Assembly: GCF_009742725.1 (NCBI RefSeq)
Contig: NZ_WPHG01000003.1
Location: 310,001-374,000 of the forward strand
Reading direction: 5' to 3'
DNA length: 64,000 nucleotides
From: Nitratireductor arenosus
Lineage (GTDB): Bacteria; Pseudomonadota; Alphaproteobacteria; Rhizobiales; Rhizobiaceae
A program made the translations under genes and the position numbers. Below are positions 1 through 9,414 of this stretch, piece after piece. Position 1 is the first letter of the stretch; each line of letters starts with the position of its first letter. Below the pieces are notes generated by a model, which saw only the letters and a list, made by a program, of their open reading frames with translations, searched no databases and was not told the origin of the DNA.

Positions 1-919
1 AAAAGATGTTCTCGATCAGCAGCGACCCGGTGAAGAAGGCCGAGATGAAGGCGGCCGGGAAGCCGGCGATGATGATCAGCATCGCGTTGCGGAAGACGTG
101 GCCGTAAAGCACCTGGCGTTCGGTCAGCCCTTTCGCGCGCGCGGTAACGACATATTGCTTGCGGATTTCGTCGAGGAAGGAATTCTTGGTCAAAAGCGTG
201 TTGGTCGCGAAGGCCGACAGCACCATGGCCGTCAGCGGCAGGGTAAGGTGCCAGAAATAATCGAGGATGCGTTCCGGCCACGACAGTTCGTGCCAATTGT
301 CGGAGATCAGGCCGCGCAGCGGGAACCAGTCGTAGAACGAGCCGCCGGCGAAAAGCACCATCAAGAGGATGGCGAACAGGAAGCCGGGAATGGCGTAGCC
401 GACGATGACGATGCCGCTGGTCCAGATGTCGAAGCTGGAGCCGTCCTTGACCGCCTTGCGGATGCCGAGCGGGATCGAGATCAGGTAGGAAATCAGCGTG
501 ATCCACAGGCCGAGCGATACCGAAACCGGCATTTTTTCCAGGATCAGGTCCAGCACGGAAATATCGCGGAAGAAGCTTTCTCCGAAATCGAACCGGGCAT
601 AGTCCCAGAGCATCTTGAAGAAGCGCTCCAGCGGCGGTTTGTCGAAGCCGAATTGCACTTCGAGCTGCTTGATGAATTCGGGGTCGAGCCCCTGCGCGCC
701 GCGATATTTGGAATCGCCGGCATCGAATTCCTGCATGCCCGAATCGCCGCCGCCGCCCGAAATGCGGTCGGCCGCGTCGCCGCCCTGGCCGGTGATGCGC
801 GCGATCACCTGCTCGACCGGTCCGCCCGGCGCGAATTGGATGACGGTGAACGAGATCGCCATGATCCCGAACAGGGTCGGGATCATCAAGAGCAGGCGCC
901 TGAGGATATAGGCCCCCAT
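1..919 (-). CDS. yejB: YejB-type peptide ABC transporter permease (3' end beyond window)
   Basis: Inner-membrane permease of a microcin C/oligopeptide-type ABC importer. Reading the minus strand from the ATG at 919, the protein opens with [20 protein letters not shown], the usual first membrane segment of binding-protein-dependent permeases. A periplasmic stretch (around [12 protein letters not shown]) follows, then further hydrophobic segments, and a C-terminal region with the EAA-type signature near [19 protein letters not shown]. About 306 codons are visible, still open at base 1, so roughly the last 50 residues are missing. It lies 39 bp downstream of a substrate-binding protein gene and is probably co-transcribed with it. 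yejE and yejF would be expected to the left of the window. Family assignment is firm; the transported peptide is unknown. Confidence 0.9.
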   Translation of the reverse strand, partial: MGAYILRRLLLMIPTLFGIMAISFTVIQFAPGGPVEQVIARITGQGGDAADRISGGGGDSGMQEFDAGDSKYRGAQGLDPEFIKQLEVQFGFDKPPLERFFKMLWDYARFDFGESFFRDISVLDLILEKMPVSVSLGLWITLISYLISIPLGIRKAVKDGSSFDIWTSGIVIVGYAIPGFLFAILLMVLFAGGSFYDWFPLRGLISDNWHELSWPERILDYFWHLTLPLTAMVLSAFATNTLLTKNSFLDEIRKQYVVTARAKGLTERQVLYGHVFRNAMLIIIAGFPAAFISAFFTGSLLIENIF

Positions 920-958
920 CAGCCTGTCGCCCCGCAGCCCGCGTTCATGTCGGAGCGC

Positions 959-2830
959 CTAGGATTTCCCAATTGCCTCTGCCTTGTCAGGATCGACCCA
1001 CCACAATGTCTCGACCGGGAAGCCATAATCGGGTTTCGGCTCCTTGAAACCGAACATGTCCCAATAGGCGGCCCGGTGATTCGCCGCATGCCAATTTGGA
1101 ATCCAGTCATGCCGTGCGCGCAAGACCCGGTCGAGCGCGCGCATGGCCACGGTGAAGCTTTCGCGGTCGTCGGCCTCTTCGACAAGGGCGATCAGCGCGT
1201 CAACGGCGGGGTCCGCCGTTCCCGGCAGGTTGCGCGAGCCGGGCAGCTTCGCCGAACGGGAATGGAAATAATGCGTCAGCTCGTCGCCGGTCGGCGTGGC
1301 GGTGAAGGATGCGGCGATGCCGAGCATGTCGAAGTCGAAATCGAGCTGACGCGCTTGGTATTGGGTCGCGTCGACCAGACGGATCGAGGCGTCGATGCCG
1401 ACCGCCTTCATGTTTTCAACGAAGGGCGAATCGACCCGTACGAAGACCTGGTCGCGCACCAAAATCTCCAAGGCGAGCGTCTCGCCCTTGTCGTTGCGCA
1501 CCAGCGTGCCGTCGCGCTCCCAGCCGGCTTCCGCCAGAAGCCGCGCGGCGCGGGAAAGCAGCGCACGGTCGCGCCCCGACCCGTCGGAGACCGGCGGCAT
1601 GACCGCCTCGCCGAACGCCTCTTCGGGAATCTGCCCGCGAAATCGTTCCAGAATTTCCAGTTCCGCGGGCGAGGGCAGGCCGGTGGCCTTGTAGTCCGAA
1701 CGCTCGAAGGTTGAGTGCGAGCGTTCATAGGCGCCGTAAAACAGGTTGCGGCGCGTCCACTCGAAATCGAAACACAGCCCGACCGCCTCGCGCACTCGGC
1801 GGTCGCGAAAACGCTCGCGCCGCTGGTTGAGCGCCCAAGCCTGCATCGACGGGCGCAGTTCGGACGGAAATTCGCGCTTGGCGACCTTGCCCTCGTTGAG
1901 AGCGGGAAAATCGTAGCCGGTCGCCCACACCCGCGAGGTGAATTCCTGTCGGTATGTCACCTCGCCCTTCTTGAAGGCCTCGAAACCGGCCTGGCGTTCC
2001 TGGTAGAACTCGATGCGGATGCGGCCGAAATGGCCGAGTCCCCTGGCAACCGGCAGATCGCGCGCCCAGTAATCCTCGACCCGGTCATATTCGATCCAGC
2101 GTCCGGGTTCGAACCGGCCGACCTTGTAGGCGCCCGAGCCGAGCGGCGGCCTGAGTTCGGAACTGTCGAACGGGTTGGCCTCGTAAAAAGCCTTCGAGAC
2201 GATCGGAAACACCGAAACAGCCAGGATGGTGCGCGCCGACTGCGCGCCGGAAAAGCTGATGCGGAAGGTGTGGTCGTCGACTGCGACCGCCTCGCGCATA
2301 TGCGTCAGCGGCAACAGCAGGCTCGGATGGCCCTTTTGCTTGAACAGATTGTAGCTGAAGGCGACGTCGTGCGCGGTCAGCTTCGTGCCGTCGTGAAAGC
2401 GTGCCTGCGGCCGCAGCGCGAAGGTGAAGCTGTTGCGATCGTCGGAAATCGTGGCGGTTTCCGCCACCAGCCCGTAGAGCGCGTCTGGCTCGTCGAGCGC
2501 GCGCGTCATTAGCGCGTCGAAGCACAGTTCCATGCGTGGCGGCGCGTCGCCGCGCGGCACGAAACTGTTCAGCGTGTTGAAGGTCAAAACGTTCTGGTTG
2601 AAGCCCCAGTTCGGCGGCGAAAAATTGAACGTGCCGCCCACCGGCGCGTCCGGGCTCGCATAGTCGAAATGAGTGAAACCGGGCGCGTATTTGAGATCGC
2701 CGAAGGCCGACAGGCCGTGCAGGCTTCGGCCCGCCGGCGGGGCGGCCAACGCCAAACCGGGCAGGTGCGAAACGGCAAGCGCGGCGCCGGCCAGGGAAAG
2801 GAAGTCGCGGCGCGGCAGGGTGTTCGTCAT
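959..2830 (-). CDS. YejA-like extracellular peptide-binding protein (second paralog)
   Basis: Periplasmic solute-binding protein (SBP family 5) feeding the adjacent YejB-type permease. I place the start at 2830 because the reading there begins MTNTLPRRDFLSLAGAALAV, a twin-arginine-like signal; the frame is open further upstream but would overlap the previous gene. The mature part has the family pattern GTFNFSPPNWGFNQN near the N-terminus, a RFHDGTKLTAHDVAFSYNL segment and a C-terminal WIPNWHAANHRAAYWDMFG segment. Length of 623 aa is normal for YejA. It begins 13 bp after the stop of a second binding protein of the same family, so the operon carries tandem paralogs. They probably differ in ligand preference, but this is inference. 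Confidence 0.9.
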   Translation of the reverse strand: MTNTLPRRDFLSLAGAALAVSHLPGLALAAPPAGRSLHGLSAFGDLKYAPGFTHFDYASPDAPVGGTFNFSPPNWGFNQNVLTFNTLNSFVPRGDAPPRMELCFDALMTRALDEPDALYGLVAETATISDDRNSFTFALRPQARFHDGTKLTAHDVAFSYNLFKQKGHPSLLLPLTHMREAVAVDDHTFRISFSGAQSARTILAVSVFPIVSKAFYEANPFDSSELRPPLGSGAYKVGRFEPGRWIEYDRVEDYWARDLPVARGLGHFGRIRIEFYQERQAGFEAFKKGEVTYRQEFTSRVWATGYDFPALNEGKVAKREFPSELRPSMQAWALNQRRERFRDRRVREAVGLCFDFEWTRRNLFYGAYERSHSTFERSDYKATGLPSPAELEILERFRGQIPEEAFGEAVMPPVSDGSGRDRALLSRAARLLAEAGWERDGTLVRNDKGETLALEILVRDQVFVRVDSPFVENMKAVGIDASIRLVDATQYQARQLDFDFDMLGIAASFTATPTGDELTHYFHSRSAKLPGSRNLPGTADPAVDALIALVEEADDRESFTVAMRALDRVLRARHDWIPNWHAANHRAAYWDMFGFKEPKPDYGFPVETLWWVDPDKAEAIGKS

Positions 2831-2843
2831 GACGCGGCGCGGC

Positions 2844-4724
2844 TCAGTTCTGGCCGCTTGTTTTTCCGGCAAGGGCCGCCTCCTTCTCCGGGTCGATCCA
2901 CCATGAATCGATGTCCGCGCCGATATAGGACGGCTGCTTGTCGGGAATGCCGAACTTGTTCCAGTAGGCGAGCCAGATCTCCGAGCGATGCCATTGCGGC
3001 ACGACGTAGAAATTCCACAACAACACCCTGTCGAGCGCGTGGGTCGCCGCCACCAGCTCCGCGCGATCCTTGGCGTAGATCACCTTTTCCACCAGCGCGT
3101 CCACCACCGGATCCTTGATGCCGGGGAGGTTGCGCGAGCCGGGCTGGTCGGCCGCCGTCGAGCCCCAGAACTCGCGCTGCTCGTTGCCGGGCGACAGCGA
3201 CTGGGCGAATTGTCCGGTCAGCGAATCGAATTCGAAGCCGCGCAGCCGGTTGATATATTGCGAGGTGTCGACGATGCGCAGCGTGGCGTCGATGCCGAGC
3301 TTGCGCAGCGTGGCGATATAGGAGCCGGTGATTACCTCGTCGGTCGGGCTGCGGCCTAGAAACTCGATTGTGAACTGTTCTCCGGTTTTTTCATTCACCA
3401 GCTTGCCGTTCCTAATCACCCATCCGGCTTCGGCGAAAAGCTTGACGGCGCTGCGCAGGTGGGTGCGTTCGGCCTGGGGGGCGTCATAGACCGGCAGCGT
3501 GAATTCCTCGGTGAAGACTTCCGGCGGCAACCGGTCGCGGAACTCCTCGAGAATGGCCAGCTCGCGTCCTTCGGGCAGGCCGGACGAGGCCAGTTCGCCG
3601 CCTTCGAAATAGCTGTCGGTGCGTGTGTTCTGGCCGTAGAACAGATTGCGGTTCATGCTCTCGAAATCGAGCGCGATGGTCAGCGCCTGGCGCACCTTGC
3701 GGTCTTGGAATTGCGGCCGTCGCAGATTGAGCACGAAACCCTGCATCGGTTCGCTGCTCGCGGTCGGAAACTCGCGCTTGATCACGTCGCCGGCCTTGAA
3801 GGCGGGAAAGTCGTATTCCACCGTCCAGCGCCGCGAGCTGTTTTCCGGCCTGATGTCCTCGAGCCCGCCTTTGGTGAAGGCCTGCCATTCGGCGTTTTCG
3901 TCCTGGATATAGATATATTTGCGCCGGTCGAAATTGTTGCGTCCGACATTCACCGGCAGGTCCGCCGCCCAGTAGTCCTCGACACGCCGCCACACGATTT
4001 CCGCGCCGGGGCGGAAGCTCTCGATCCGGTAGGCGCTCGAGCCGAGCGGCGGCTCCAGCGTCGGCTGGGTGACGTCGCGCTTGTTGCCCTTCGCGTCGGT
4101 GCCTTCCCACCAATGTTTGGGCAGAATCGGCATGTCGCCAAGAATATGCGGCAATTCACGATTGCCGGTCTGGTCGAAGGTGAATTCGATCTCGCGTTCC
4201 GACAGTGCTTTGGCCTCGGTGACGCTGGAAAAGTAACGGTTGAAATTGGGGCTGTTTTCCTTCAGCACGCCGAAGGTCCATACCACGTCGTCGGCGGTGA
4301 TTGGCGTGCCGTCGTGCCATCTGGCGGCCGGGTCGAGCCGGTAGGTGGCCGAGGAATAGTCGGCAGGATATCTGTAGGCTTCGGCGATCAGCGGGTGGCT
4401 GGTGCCCGGCTCGTCGGTCGATTGCTGCATCAGCGTGTCCCACAACAGCCCGCCGAAGAAATTCAGTCCGGCTGCCGACGTGCCGCGCACGATGAACGGG
4501 TTGAAACTGTCGAACGTGCCGGCCGAAACCGAATTCAGCGTGCCGCCCTTCGGCGCGTCTGGATTGACGTAGTCGTAGTGGGGGAAATCGTCGAGATATT
4601 TGGAAGTCCCGATCAGCGAGGTGGTCGTGTGCCATTCCCCGTCGGCCGCGCGGGCGATTTCAAGGGGCAGCGCCAGCAGCATGGCTCCGAGAAACATATT
4701 TGCGAATATCGGAAAACGCCTCAT
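2844..4724 (-). CDS. yejA: YejA-like extracellular peptide-binding protein (first paralog)
   Basis: First gene of the peptide-uptake operon. The start at 4724 is preceded by AAAGGGAGTGAG, a good ribosome binding site, and gives a Sec signal peptide (MRRFPIFANMFLGAMLLALP, cleavage near ARA-ADG). The mature protein shows the SBP family 5 features: YVNPDAPKGGTLN, DSFNPFIVRGT, ARWHDGTPITADDVVWTF and a C-terminal VPQWHRSEIWLAYWNKFG segment. It is 626 aa, about the same length as the next gene, and the two align along their length by eye (matching GG-T-N, DSF/NSF, WHDGT/FHDGT and YW-MFG/YWNKFG blocks). YejA-type proteins bind oligopeptides and microcin C; the ligand here is not determined. Confidence 0.9.
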   Translation of the reverse strand: MRRFPIFANMFLGAMLLALPLEIARAADGEWHTTTSLIGTSKYLDDFPHYDYVNPDAPKGGTLNSVSAGTFDSFNPFIVRGTSAAGLNFFGGLLWDTLMQQSTDEPGTSHPLIAEAYRYPADYSSATYRLDPAARWHDGTPITADDVVWTFGVLKENSPNFNRYFSSVTEAKALSEREIEFTFDQTGNRELPHILGDMPILPKHWWEGTDAKGNKRDVTQPTLEPPLGSSAYRIESFRPGAEIVWRRVEDYWAADLPVNVGRNNFDRRKYIYIQDENAEWQAFTKGGLEDIRPENSSRRWTVEYDFPAFKAGDVIKREFPTASSEPMQGFVLNLRRPQFQDRKVRQALTIALDFESMNRNLFYGQNTRTDSYFEGGELASSGLPEGRELAILEEFRDRLPPEVFTEEFTLPVYDAPQAERTHLRSAVKLFAEAGWVIRNGKLVNEKTGEQFTIEFLGRSPTDEVITGSYIATLRKLGIDATLRIVDTSQYINRLRGFEFDSLTGQFAQSLSPGNEQREFWGSTAADQPGSRNLPGIKDPVVDALVEKVIYAKDRAELVAATHALDRVLLWNFYVVPQWHRSEIWLAYWNKFGIPDKQPSYIGADIDSWWIDPEKEAALAGKTSGQN

Positions 4725-4810
4725 CTCACTCCCTTTGATCTTGCCGGCAAGATTAGTCCGCCGCGGGGCACGGTGAACCCGCATCCACTGTTTTCTGGCA
4801 CAGGCTAACA

Positions 4811-4838
4811 AAAAAAGCCGGGGCGAACCCGGCTTTTT
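4811..4838 (-). terminator. Rho-independent terminator after the cytochrome c gene
   Basis: Perfect GC stem GCCGGG/CCCGGC (4817-4822 with 4828-4833) around a 5-nt loop, flanked by A and T runs on both sides, so it can work in either direction. It lies 25 bp beyond the stop of the minus-strand cytochrome c gene and upstream of the peptide-uptake operon. Confidence 0.85.
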
Positions 4839-4862
4839 CGTGGAATTGAGATTACAATTTGG

Positions 4863-5615
4863 TCATTCGGCGGCCGGCTTTTCGGTCTCCTCGCCGGTGT
4901 CCGCGGCCTCGGCAGCGGGGGTAGCCTCTTCCTCGGCAGCCGGTTTCGCGTCGGTCTGTGCTGCCGGCTTTTCGGCTTCCTCGCTGGTTTCGGTAGCGTC
5001 GTCGGCAGGAGCCGCGCCGGCTTCGGCGGCCGTATCGTCCGCCTGGGCCGCCTCTTGCTCGGCCGGCACTTCCGGCAACGGCGCCGGATTGTCCGACAGC
5101 GTGTGCAGATAGGCGATCAGGTCGGCGCGCTGGTCCGGCTTCTTGATGCCGGCAAAGCCCATCGCGGTGCCCTTCACCAGACCTTTCGGCGAGGCCAGGA
5201 AGTCGTCCAGATGCTGGTAGTCCCACACGACCGACCCGCCCTGGGCGAATTCCTTCATCGCGCCGGAATAGGAAAAGCCTTCATGCGAGGCGAGCGGCCG
5301 GTCGACGATGTCCCACAGATTGGGTCCCACCTTGTTGGCGCCACCATTGTCGACCGTGTGGCAGGCCGCGCATTTCTTGAACACGGTTTCGCCCGCGCCG
5401 ACATCGGCCGAGGCCAGACGCACGGCGATCGGCTCGACTTCCGGAGTGGCCGGGCCGCCACCGCCGCCTTCCTCTTCCGCCGCCTCAATCGCGTAGCCGG
5501 CGCTCTCGGGCGCGGGGCTGGCGAAGATCGAGTCCGACACGATACCTATGGTGAACACCACAAAAACCGCGCCGAGCAGCCCGCCGAGCAATTTGTTGAG
5601 TTCGAATGAATCCAT
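4863..5615 (-). CDS. cycM: Membrane-anchored class I cytochrome c (CycM-like)
   Basis: Electron carrier held in the inner membrane by an uncleaved N-terminal anchor and facing the periplasm. The start at 5615 gives [20 protein letters not shown], the typical anchor of the rhizobial CycM/cytochrome c552 group. The single heme site is CAACH at residues 82-86, and GTAMGF further on carries the likely axial Met. It is 250 aa because a low-complexity tail of about 75 residues, rich in Ala, Glu and Asp with recurring [19 protein letters not shown]-like units, follows the heme domain. It is divergent from kdsB, a common arrangement in this order. The tail length is unusual and may vary between strains. 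Confidence 0.9.
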   Translation of the reverse strand: MDSFELNKLLGGLLGAVFVVFTIGIVSDSIFASPAPESAGYAIEAAEEEGGGGGPATPEVEPIAVRLASADVGAGETVFKKCAACHTVDNGGANKVGPNLWDIVDRPLASHEGFSYSGAMKEFAQGGSVVWDYQHLDDFLASPKGLVKGTAMGFAGIKKPDQRADLIAYLHTLSDNPAPLPEVPAEQEAAQADDTAAEAGAAPADDATETSEEAEKPAAQTDAKPAAEEEATPAAEAADTGEETEKPAAE

Positions 5616-5780
5616 GTGAACCGAGGCTCCTGAAATCCGCGACCGCCTGCCACCGCACACGATCCGCACCGGTTGAAACCGGCCAAGTTGCGCGGAACGG
5701 GTCTAGGTCTTTTGCTACGGCCTTGCAACACATATAAGGGCTGTTCCATGTGAGACCTTTTGCCACTTTCTCCGCCCCAA

Positions 5781-6518
5781 ATGACGATTGCCATTCTCAT
5801 CCCCGCCCGCATGGGCTCCACCCGCCTGCCGGGCAAGCCGCTTGCCGACATCGCCGGCAGGCCGATGATCGCCCATGTCGCCGCCCGGGCCGCCGAAAGC
5901 GGGCTCGGCCGCGTCGTCGTGGCCGCCGACAGCGAGGAGATTTGCAGCAGCGTTCGCGCTCACGGCCATGAGGCGGTGCTGACCGGCGGCCATCACGAAT
6001 CGGGATCGGACCGCATTTTCGAAGCCTTGCGTACGCTTGATCCGGCGGGCGCGGTCGAGACCGTCATCAACCTTCAGGGCGACCTGCCGACGATCGACCC
6101 CGCCCATGTCGCCGCCGTGCTTGAGCCGCTACGCCGGGCCGATGTCGATATCGCCACGCTCGGCGTGGAAATCGCCGCGGAGGACGAAAAGACCAATCCC
6201 AACGTCGTCAAGATCGTCGGATCGCCGGTGGCGCCGGCGACGTTGCGGGCACTCTATTTCACCCGCGCCACCGCCCCCTGGGGCACGGGGCCGCTCTACC
6301 ATCATGTCGGCATCTACGCTTACCGCCGCGCCGCGCTGGAGCGTTTTGTCGCACTCGCGCCCTCGCCGCTGGAGCGGCGCGAGAAACTGGAGCAGTTGCG
6401 TGCGCTTGAGGCCGGCATGCGCATCGATGCCCGCATCGTCGATGCCGTTCCGCTCGGGGTCGACACCCCCGCCGATCTCGAACGCGCCCGCGCGACGCTC
6501 ACCACCCGAGGAAACTGA
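5781..6518 (+). CDS. kdsB: 3-deoxy-manno-octulosonate cytidylyltransferase
   Basis: Activates KDO with CTP to CMP-KDO for lipid A-core assembly, in the cytoplasm. The protein begins [20 protein letters not shown], the nucleotide-binding signature of the family, followed by the [11 protein letters not shown] block and [12 protein letters not shown] with the metal-binding aspartate. Its 245 aa is the usual length. An in-frame TTG 21 bp upstream is less likely because the ATG start matches the family. pheA begins 5 bp after the stop codon, so the two are probably one transcription unit. Confidence 0.95.
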   Translation: MTIAILIPARMGSTRLPGKPLADIAGRPMIAHVAARAAESGLGRVVVAADSEEICSSVRAHGHEAVLTGGHHESGSDRIFEALRTLDPAGAVETVINLQGDLPTIDPAHVAAVLEPLRRADVDIATLGVEIAAEDEKTNPNVVKIVGSPVAPATLRALYFTRATAPWGTGPLYHHVGIYAYRRAALERFVALAPSPLERREKLEQLRALEAGMRIDARIVDAVPLGVDTPADLERARATLTTRGN

Positions 6519-6522
6519 CCGC

Positions 6523-7389
6523 ATGTCGTCCACGACCAACAAGATCGCCTTCCAGGGCGAGCCGGGCGCGAATTCAGACACCGCCTGCCGCAACATGTTT
6601 CCCGATATGGAGGCGCTGCCCTGCGCGACGTTCGAGGACGCCTTCAACGCCGTCGAGACCGGCAAGGCCGATCTGGCGATGATCCCGATCGAAAACACGA
6701 TTGCCGGCCGTGTGGCCGACATCCACTATTTGCTGCCGGAATCGCGGCTGCATATCGTTGGCGAGTATTTTTTGCCGATCCATTTCCAATTGATGACGCT
6801 GCCCTCGGCCGACATCGACGATATCAAGGCCGTCTACAGCCACATCCATGCGCTCGGCCAGTGCCGCAAGGTGATCCGCCGCCACCGGTGGAAGTCGGTG
6901 GTCGCCGGCGACACGGCCGGTGCGGCGCGGCTCGTCGCCGAAGAAGGCGATCCCACCCGGGCCGCGTTGGCGCCCAGGCTTGCCGCCGAGCTTTACGGGC
7001 TGAAAATCGTTGCCGAGAACGTCGAGGACACCGACAGCAATGTGACACGTTTCGTGGTGCTGTCGAAAACCAAGCGGTGGGCCGAACGCAGAAAGCCCGG
7101 CACGACGATGATGACGACCTTCATCTTCCGCGTGCGCAACCTTCCCGCCTCACTTTACAAGGCGATGGGGGGCTTCGCCACCAACGGCGTCAACATGACC
7201 AAGCTGGAGAGCTATCAGCTTGGCGGAAAGTTTTTCTCGACGCTGTTTTACGCCGATGTCGAGGGGCACCCCGACGACCGCAACGTCGCGCTCGCGCTCG
7301 AGGAGCTGCAATTCTTCTCGCGCGAAGTACGCATTCTCGGCGTTTACGAAGCCCACTCCTTCCGCGCCGCGCAGAGCGAGGACGACTGA
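6523..7389 (+). CDS. pheA: Prephenate dehydratase
   Basis: Converts prephenate to phenylpyruvate in phenylalanine synthesis. The 288-aa protein starts MSSTTNKIAFQGEPGANSD and contains the substrate-site TRF motif in DSNVTRFVVL. A C-terminal ACT domain (about residues 195-280) contains LESYQLGGKF, the ESRP-like effector motif for phenylalanine feedback. There is no chorismate mutase domain, so it is the monofunctional form usual in alphaproteobacteria. It follows kdsB by 4-5 bp and runs convergent with nudC. Confidence 0.95.
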   Translation: MSSTTNKIAFQGEPGANSDTACRNMFPDMEALPCATFEDAFNAVETGKADLAMIPIENTIAGRVADIHYLLPESRLHIVGEYFLPIHFQLMTLPSADIDDIKAVYSHIHALGQCRKVIRRHRWKSVVAGDTAGAARLVAEEGDPTRAALAPRLAAELYGLKIVAENVEDTDSNVTRFVVLSKTKRWAERRKPGTTMMTTFIFRVRNLPASLYKAMGGFATNGVNMTKLESYQLGGKFFSTLFYADVEGHPDDRNVALALEELQFFSREVRILGVYEAHSFRAAQSEDD

Positions 7390-7398
7390 CGCAAGCTC

Positions 7399-7423
7399 CC
7401 GAAAGTCGGAAGCCGGCTTTCGG
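7399..7423. terminator. Hairpin between convergent pheA and nudC
   Basis: Stem CCGAAAG-T-CGG paired with CCG-G-CTTTCGG around an AAG loop, 11 pairs including one T-G wobble. No T tract follows on either strand, so it is only a candidate terminator or mRNA-stabilising hairpin shared by the two convergent genes. Confidence 0.5.
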
Positions 7424-7496
7424 AAACCAGTATGCGGGACGGGCGATCGACCTTGGTGGTGCTTACACGCGGCGCGATTGAGTCCCAGTCCTTGGT

Positions 7497-8441
7497 CTAC
7501 CCGTCAGCGTCCGCCCAGGCCCTGATCAATGTGTGGGCGATCGCCATTTTCGGCGGCACCAGGATACCGTCGGCATGCGTCCCGGCGACGATTTGCCGGG
7601 TTTCGGCGCGGGTGAACCAGCGGCAGTCCTCCAACTCCGTCGCGTCGGCGTCGATCGCCTCGGTGAGGGCCTCGCCATAACAGCCGATCATCAAGGAGTG
7701 CGGGAAGGGCCATGGCTGGCTGGCATGGTAGACGACACGGCCGAGCCGGATGCCGGCCTCTTCGAAGGTTTCGCGGCGTACCGCGTTTTCGATCGTCTCT
7801 CCGGGTTCCACGAAGCCGGCCAGGCAGGAATACATGCCCGGCATGAAATGCGGGCTGCGTCCCAGCAGGCAGGTGTCGCGCGTGACCGCGAGCATGATGA
7901 CGACCGGGTCGGTGCGCGGAAAATGTTCCGCCCCGCAGGACGGGCAGGTCCGCTTGCAGCCGCCGGCCCGCATCTCGGAACGAGCGCCGCAGCGGCCGCA
8001 GAAACGATGAGTGTGGTGCCAGGCAAGGACCGCCGCGCCCTGCGCCAGCGCGCCGAGCGCGGCCGTGTCGAGCAGACCTTGCATATAGATGGAGCGGTGG
8101 TCGATCGCCTTGATCGTGCCGGGAAGATCGTCTGCCTCGCGGCCGGCCGGCGCGGCCACCACCGGTCCGTCTGCGTCCCATCCCAGCAGGATCGCGTCCT
8201 CCAGCCCGGCGTCGAGCGCCCGCGCTTCGCCCGGGCCGAACCAGGCCGAAAACCCGTCTCCGGCTTTTTTCAGGTGCATACGTCCGCCGGCCATCAGGAT
8301 CACACGGCAAGACGGGTCGGCCAGCGCGGTCTCGACATCGTCGTCTTTCCGGTTTTCCGACTGCCGGTCGATCGTGTTGCCGGCGAAGCCGACAAACTGG
8401 CTCGCCTCGCGTTCGGGCGCGTCGAACAAGTGAAATGCCAT
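7497..8441 (-). CDS. nudC: NAD(+)/NADH diphosphatase (Nudix)
   Basis: Hydrolyses NAD(H) to NMN(H) and AMP and can remove NAD caps from RNA. The order is a variable N-terminal domain, a four-cysteine zinc ribbon (CGRC then CPSC, around residues 142-167), and a Nudix box beginning GFVEPGETIENAVRRETFEE with the catalytic glutamates. The SQPWPFPHS motif that distinguishes NADH pyrophosphatases from other Nudix enzymes follows. Length of 314 aa fits. A HIT-family gene ends 32 bp upstream on the same strand, suggesting a small nucleotide-metabolism operon. Confidence 0.95.
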   Translation of the reverse strand: MAFHLFDAPEREASQFVGFAGNTIDRQSENRKDDDVETALADPSCRVILMAGGRMHLKKAGDGFSAWFGPGEARALDAGLEDAILLGWDADGPVVAAPAGREADDLPGTIKAIDHRSIYMQGLLDTAALGALAQGAAVLAWHHTHRFCGRCGARSEMRAGGCKRTCPSCGAEHFPRTDPVVIMLAVTRDTCLLGRSPHFMPGMYSCLAGFVEPGETIENAVRRETFEEAGIRLGRVVYHASQPWPFPHSLMIGCYGEALTEAIDADATELEDCRWFTRAETRQIVAGTHADGILVPPKMAIAHTLIRAWADADG

Positions 8442-8473
8442 GGATCAGCTTTCGTTTTCAGAGAGTTGCTGCG

Positions 8474-8893
8474 TCACAGCCCCTGGCGGATATTCTCAGC
8501 GAACTGATGCAGGTCCTCACGACGATAGGGTTCGCGCAAACCGTGCCCCCAGACCGGGCCGGGCCAGTTCGGGTCGCCCTCCGAGCGTGCAACGATGTGG
8601 ACGTGGAGCTGGCGCACCACATTGCCGAGCGCGGCGACATTCACCTTGGTGCACCCGGTCCGGTCCTTGAGCGCCTGGCCGACCATGTTGACCTCGAAGG
8701 TCAGCATGGTCAGGTCGAGCGGCGTCAGCTCGAAAAGTTCCTCGATATCGGTGCGATGCGGCACCAGGATGAGCCACGGCCAGCGGCGATCGTTCATGAC
8801 GCGCAATTCGCAAAGGCCGAGCCAGATCAGCGGCTCACTCTCCGCATTGAGTTGCCGGTCCAGTATGAACCCGTGCTGTTGCCCCCGCATCAT
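8474..8893 (-). CDS. HIT family nucleotide-binding protein
   Basis: Histidine-triad nucleotide hydrolase or transferase. The triad motif is QLHVHIVAR near residue 100, preceded by ELRVMNDRRWPWLILVPH, which is typical of the FHIT-like rhizobial group. I choose the start at 8893 because TCGGGGAAACGCCC precedes it at good spacing and it gives 139 aa, the family norm. The frame is open to 8944, and upstream ATGs give a less typical N-terminus. It lies directly upstream of nudC on the same strand. The substrate is not evident. Confidence 0.88.
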   Translation of the reverse strand: MMRGQQHGFILDRQLNAESEPLIWLGLCELRVMNDRRWPWLILVPHRTDIEELFELTPLDLTMLTFEVNMVGQALKDRTGCTKVNVAALGNVVRQLHVHIVARSEGDPNWPGPVWGHGLREPYRREDLHQFAENIRQGL

Positions 8894-9176
8894 GGGCGTT
8901 TCCCCGATATGCTTCGTCGAAAGGCTAGAACCGTTCATCGTCAAATGGAAGCGCTTTGATGGGGTGGGTTTCTTCAGTCCGACCGGGACAAATCCGCCGT
9001 GCGGTAGGGATCGCTGGCAAGGGTCTCGATGGTGATGCCTGGTTTATCGGGCTTGCCTCCAATGGATGAATGGACCTGGTGCGCGGTTGCCGCCGCCACA
9101 AGGCATCGCTCGCTGGCGGGCGCGGTTGCCACGTCGCGGCCTCTTGCATTTGGCGGCGCAATTGACGATATGGAGC

Positions 9177-9277
9177 GTGGGAGGTTGGTGGTGGACGAGC
9201 CACTCGCCAACCGGGTCAGGTCCGGAAGGAAGCAGCCCTAACGAGCCACGGCACGGGTCATCGTGCCAGCCTCCCAC
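9177..9277 (+). ncRNA. ffs: Signal recognition particle 4.5S RNA (small bacterial type)
   Basis: Contains the universally conserved SRP domain IV sequence GGTCAGGTCCGGAAGGAAGC near 9214-9233. The ends pair: GTGGGAGG at 9177-9184 with CCTCCCAC at 9270-9277. This gives an RNA of about 100 nt, the size of the bacterial 4.5S type. It lies about 140 bp upstream of dnaX on the same strand, as is common in alphaproteobacteria. It is the RNA scaffold of Ffh in co-translational membrane targeting. Exact ends are estimated from pairing. Confidence 0.95.
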
Positions 9278-9414
9278 CTCACCGTTGCGCTCCAGGGCCA
9301 ATCGACATTTCGATTTCGGGCGCGGCGCGGCATTGACGCCGCCCGGCCGTCGCGCGAGATTTGAGCGGACCGGGCGTCCATGATCCGGACAGGCAAACGG
9401 AGCGACATCGATCC

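Noticed and set aside
98-2512. Two long plus-strand open frames opposite the peptide-uptake operon
   Set aside because: They are antisense shadows of the yejB and binding-protein genes, which have clear signals and motifs.
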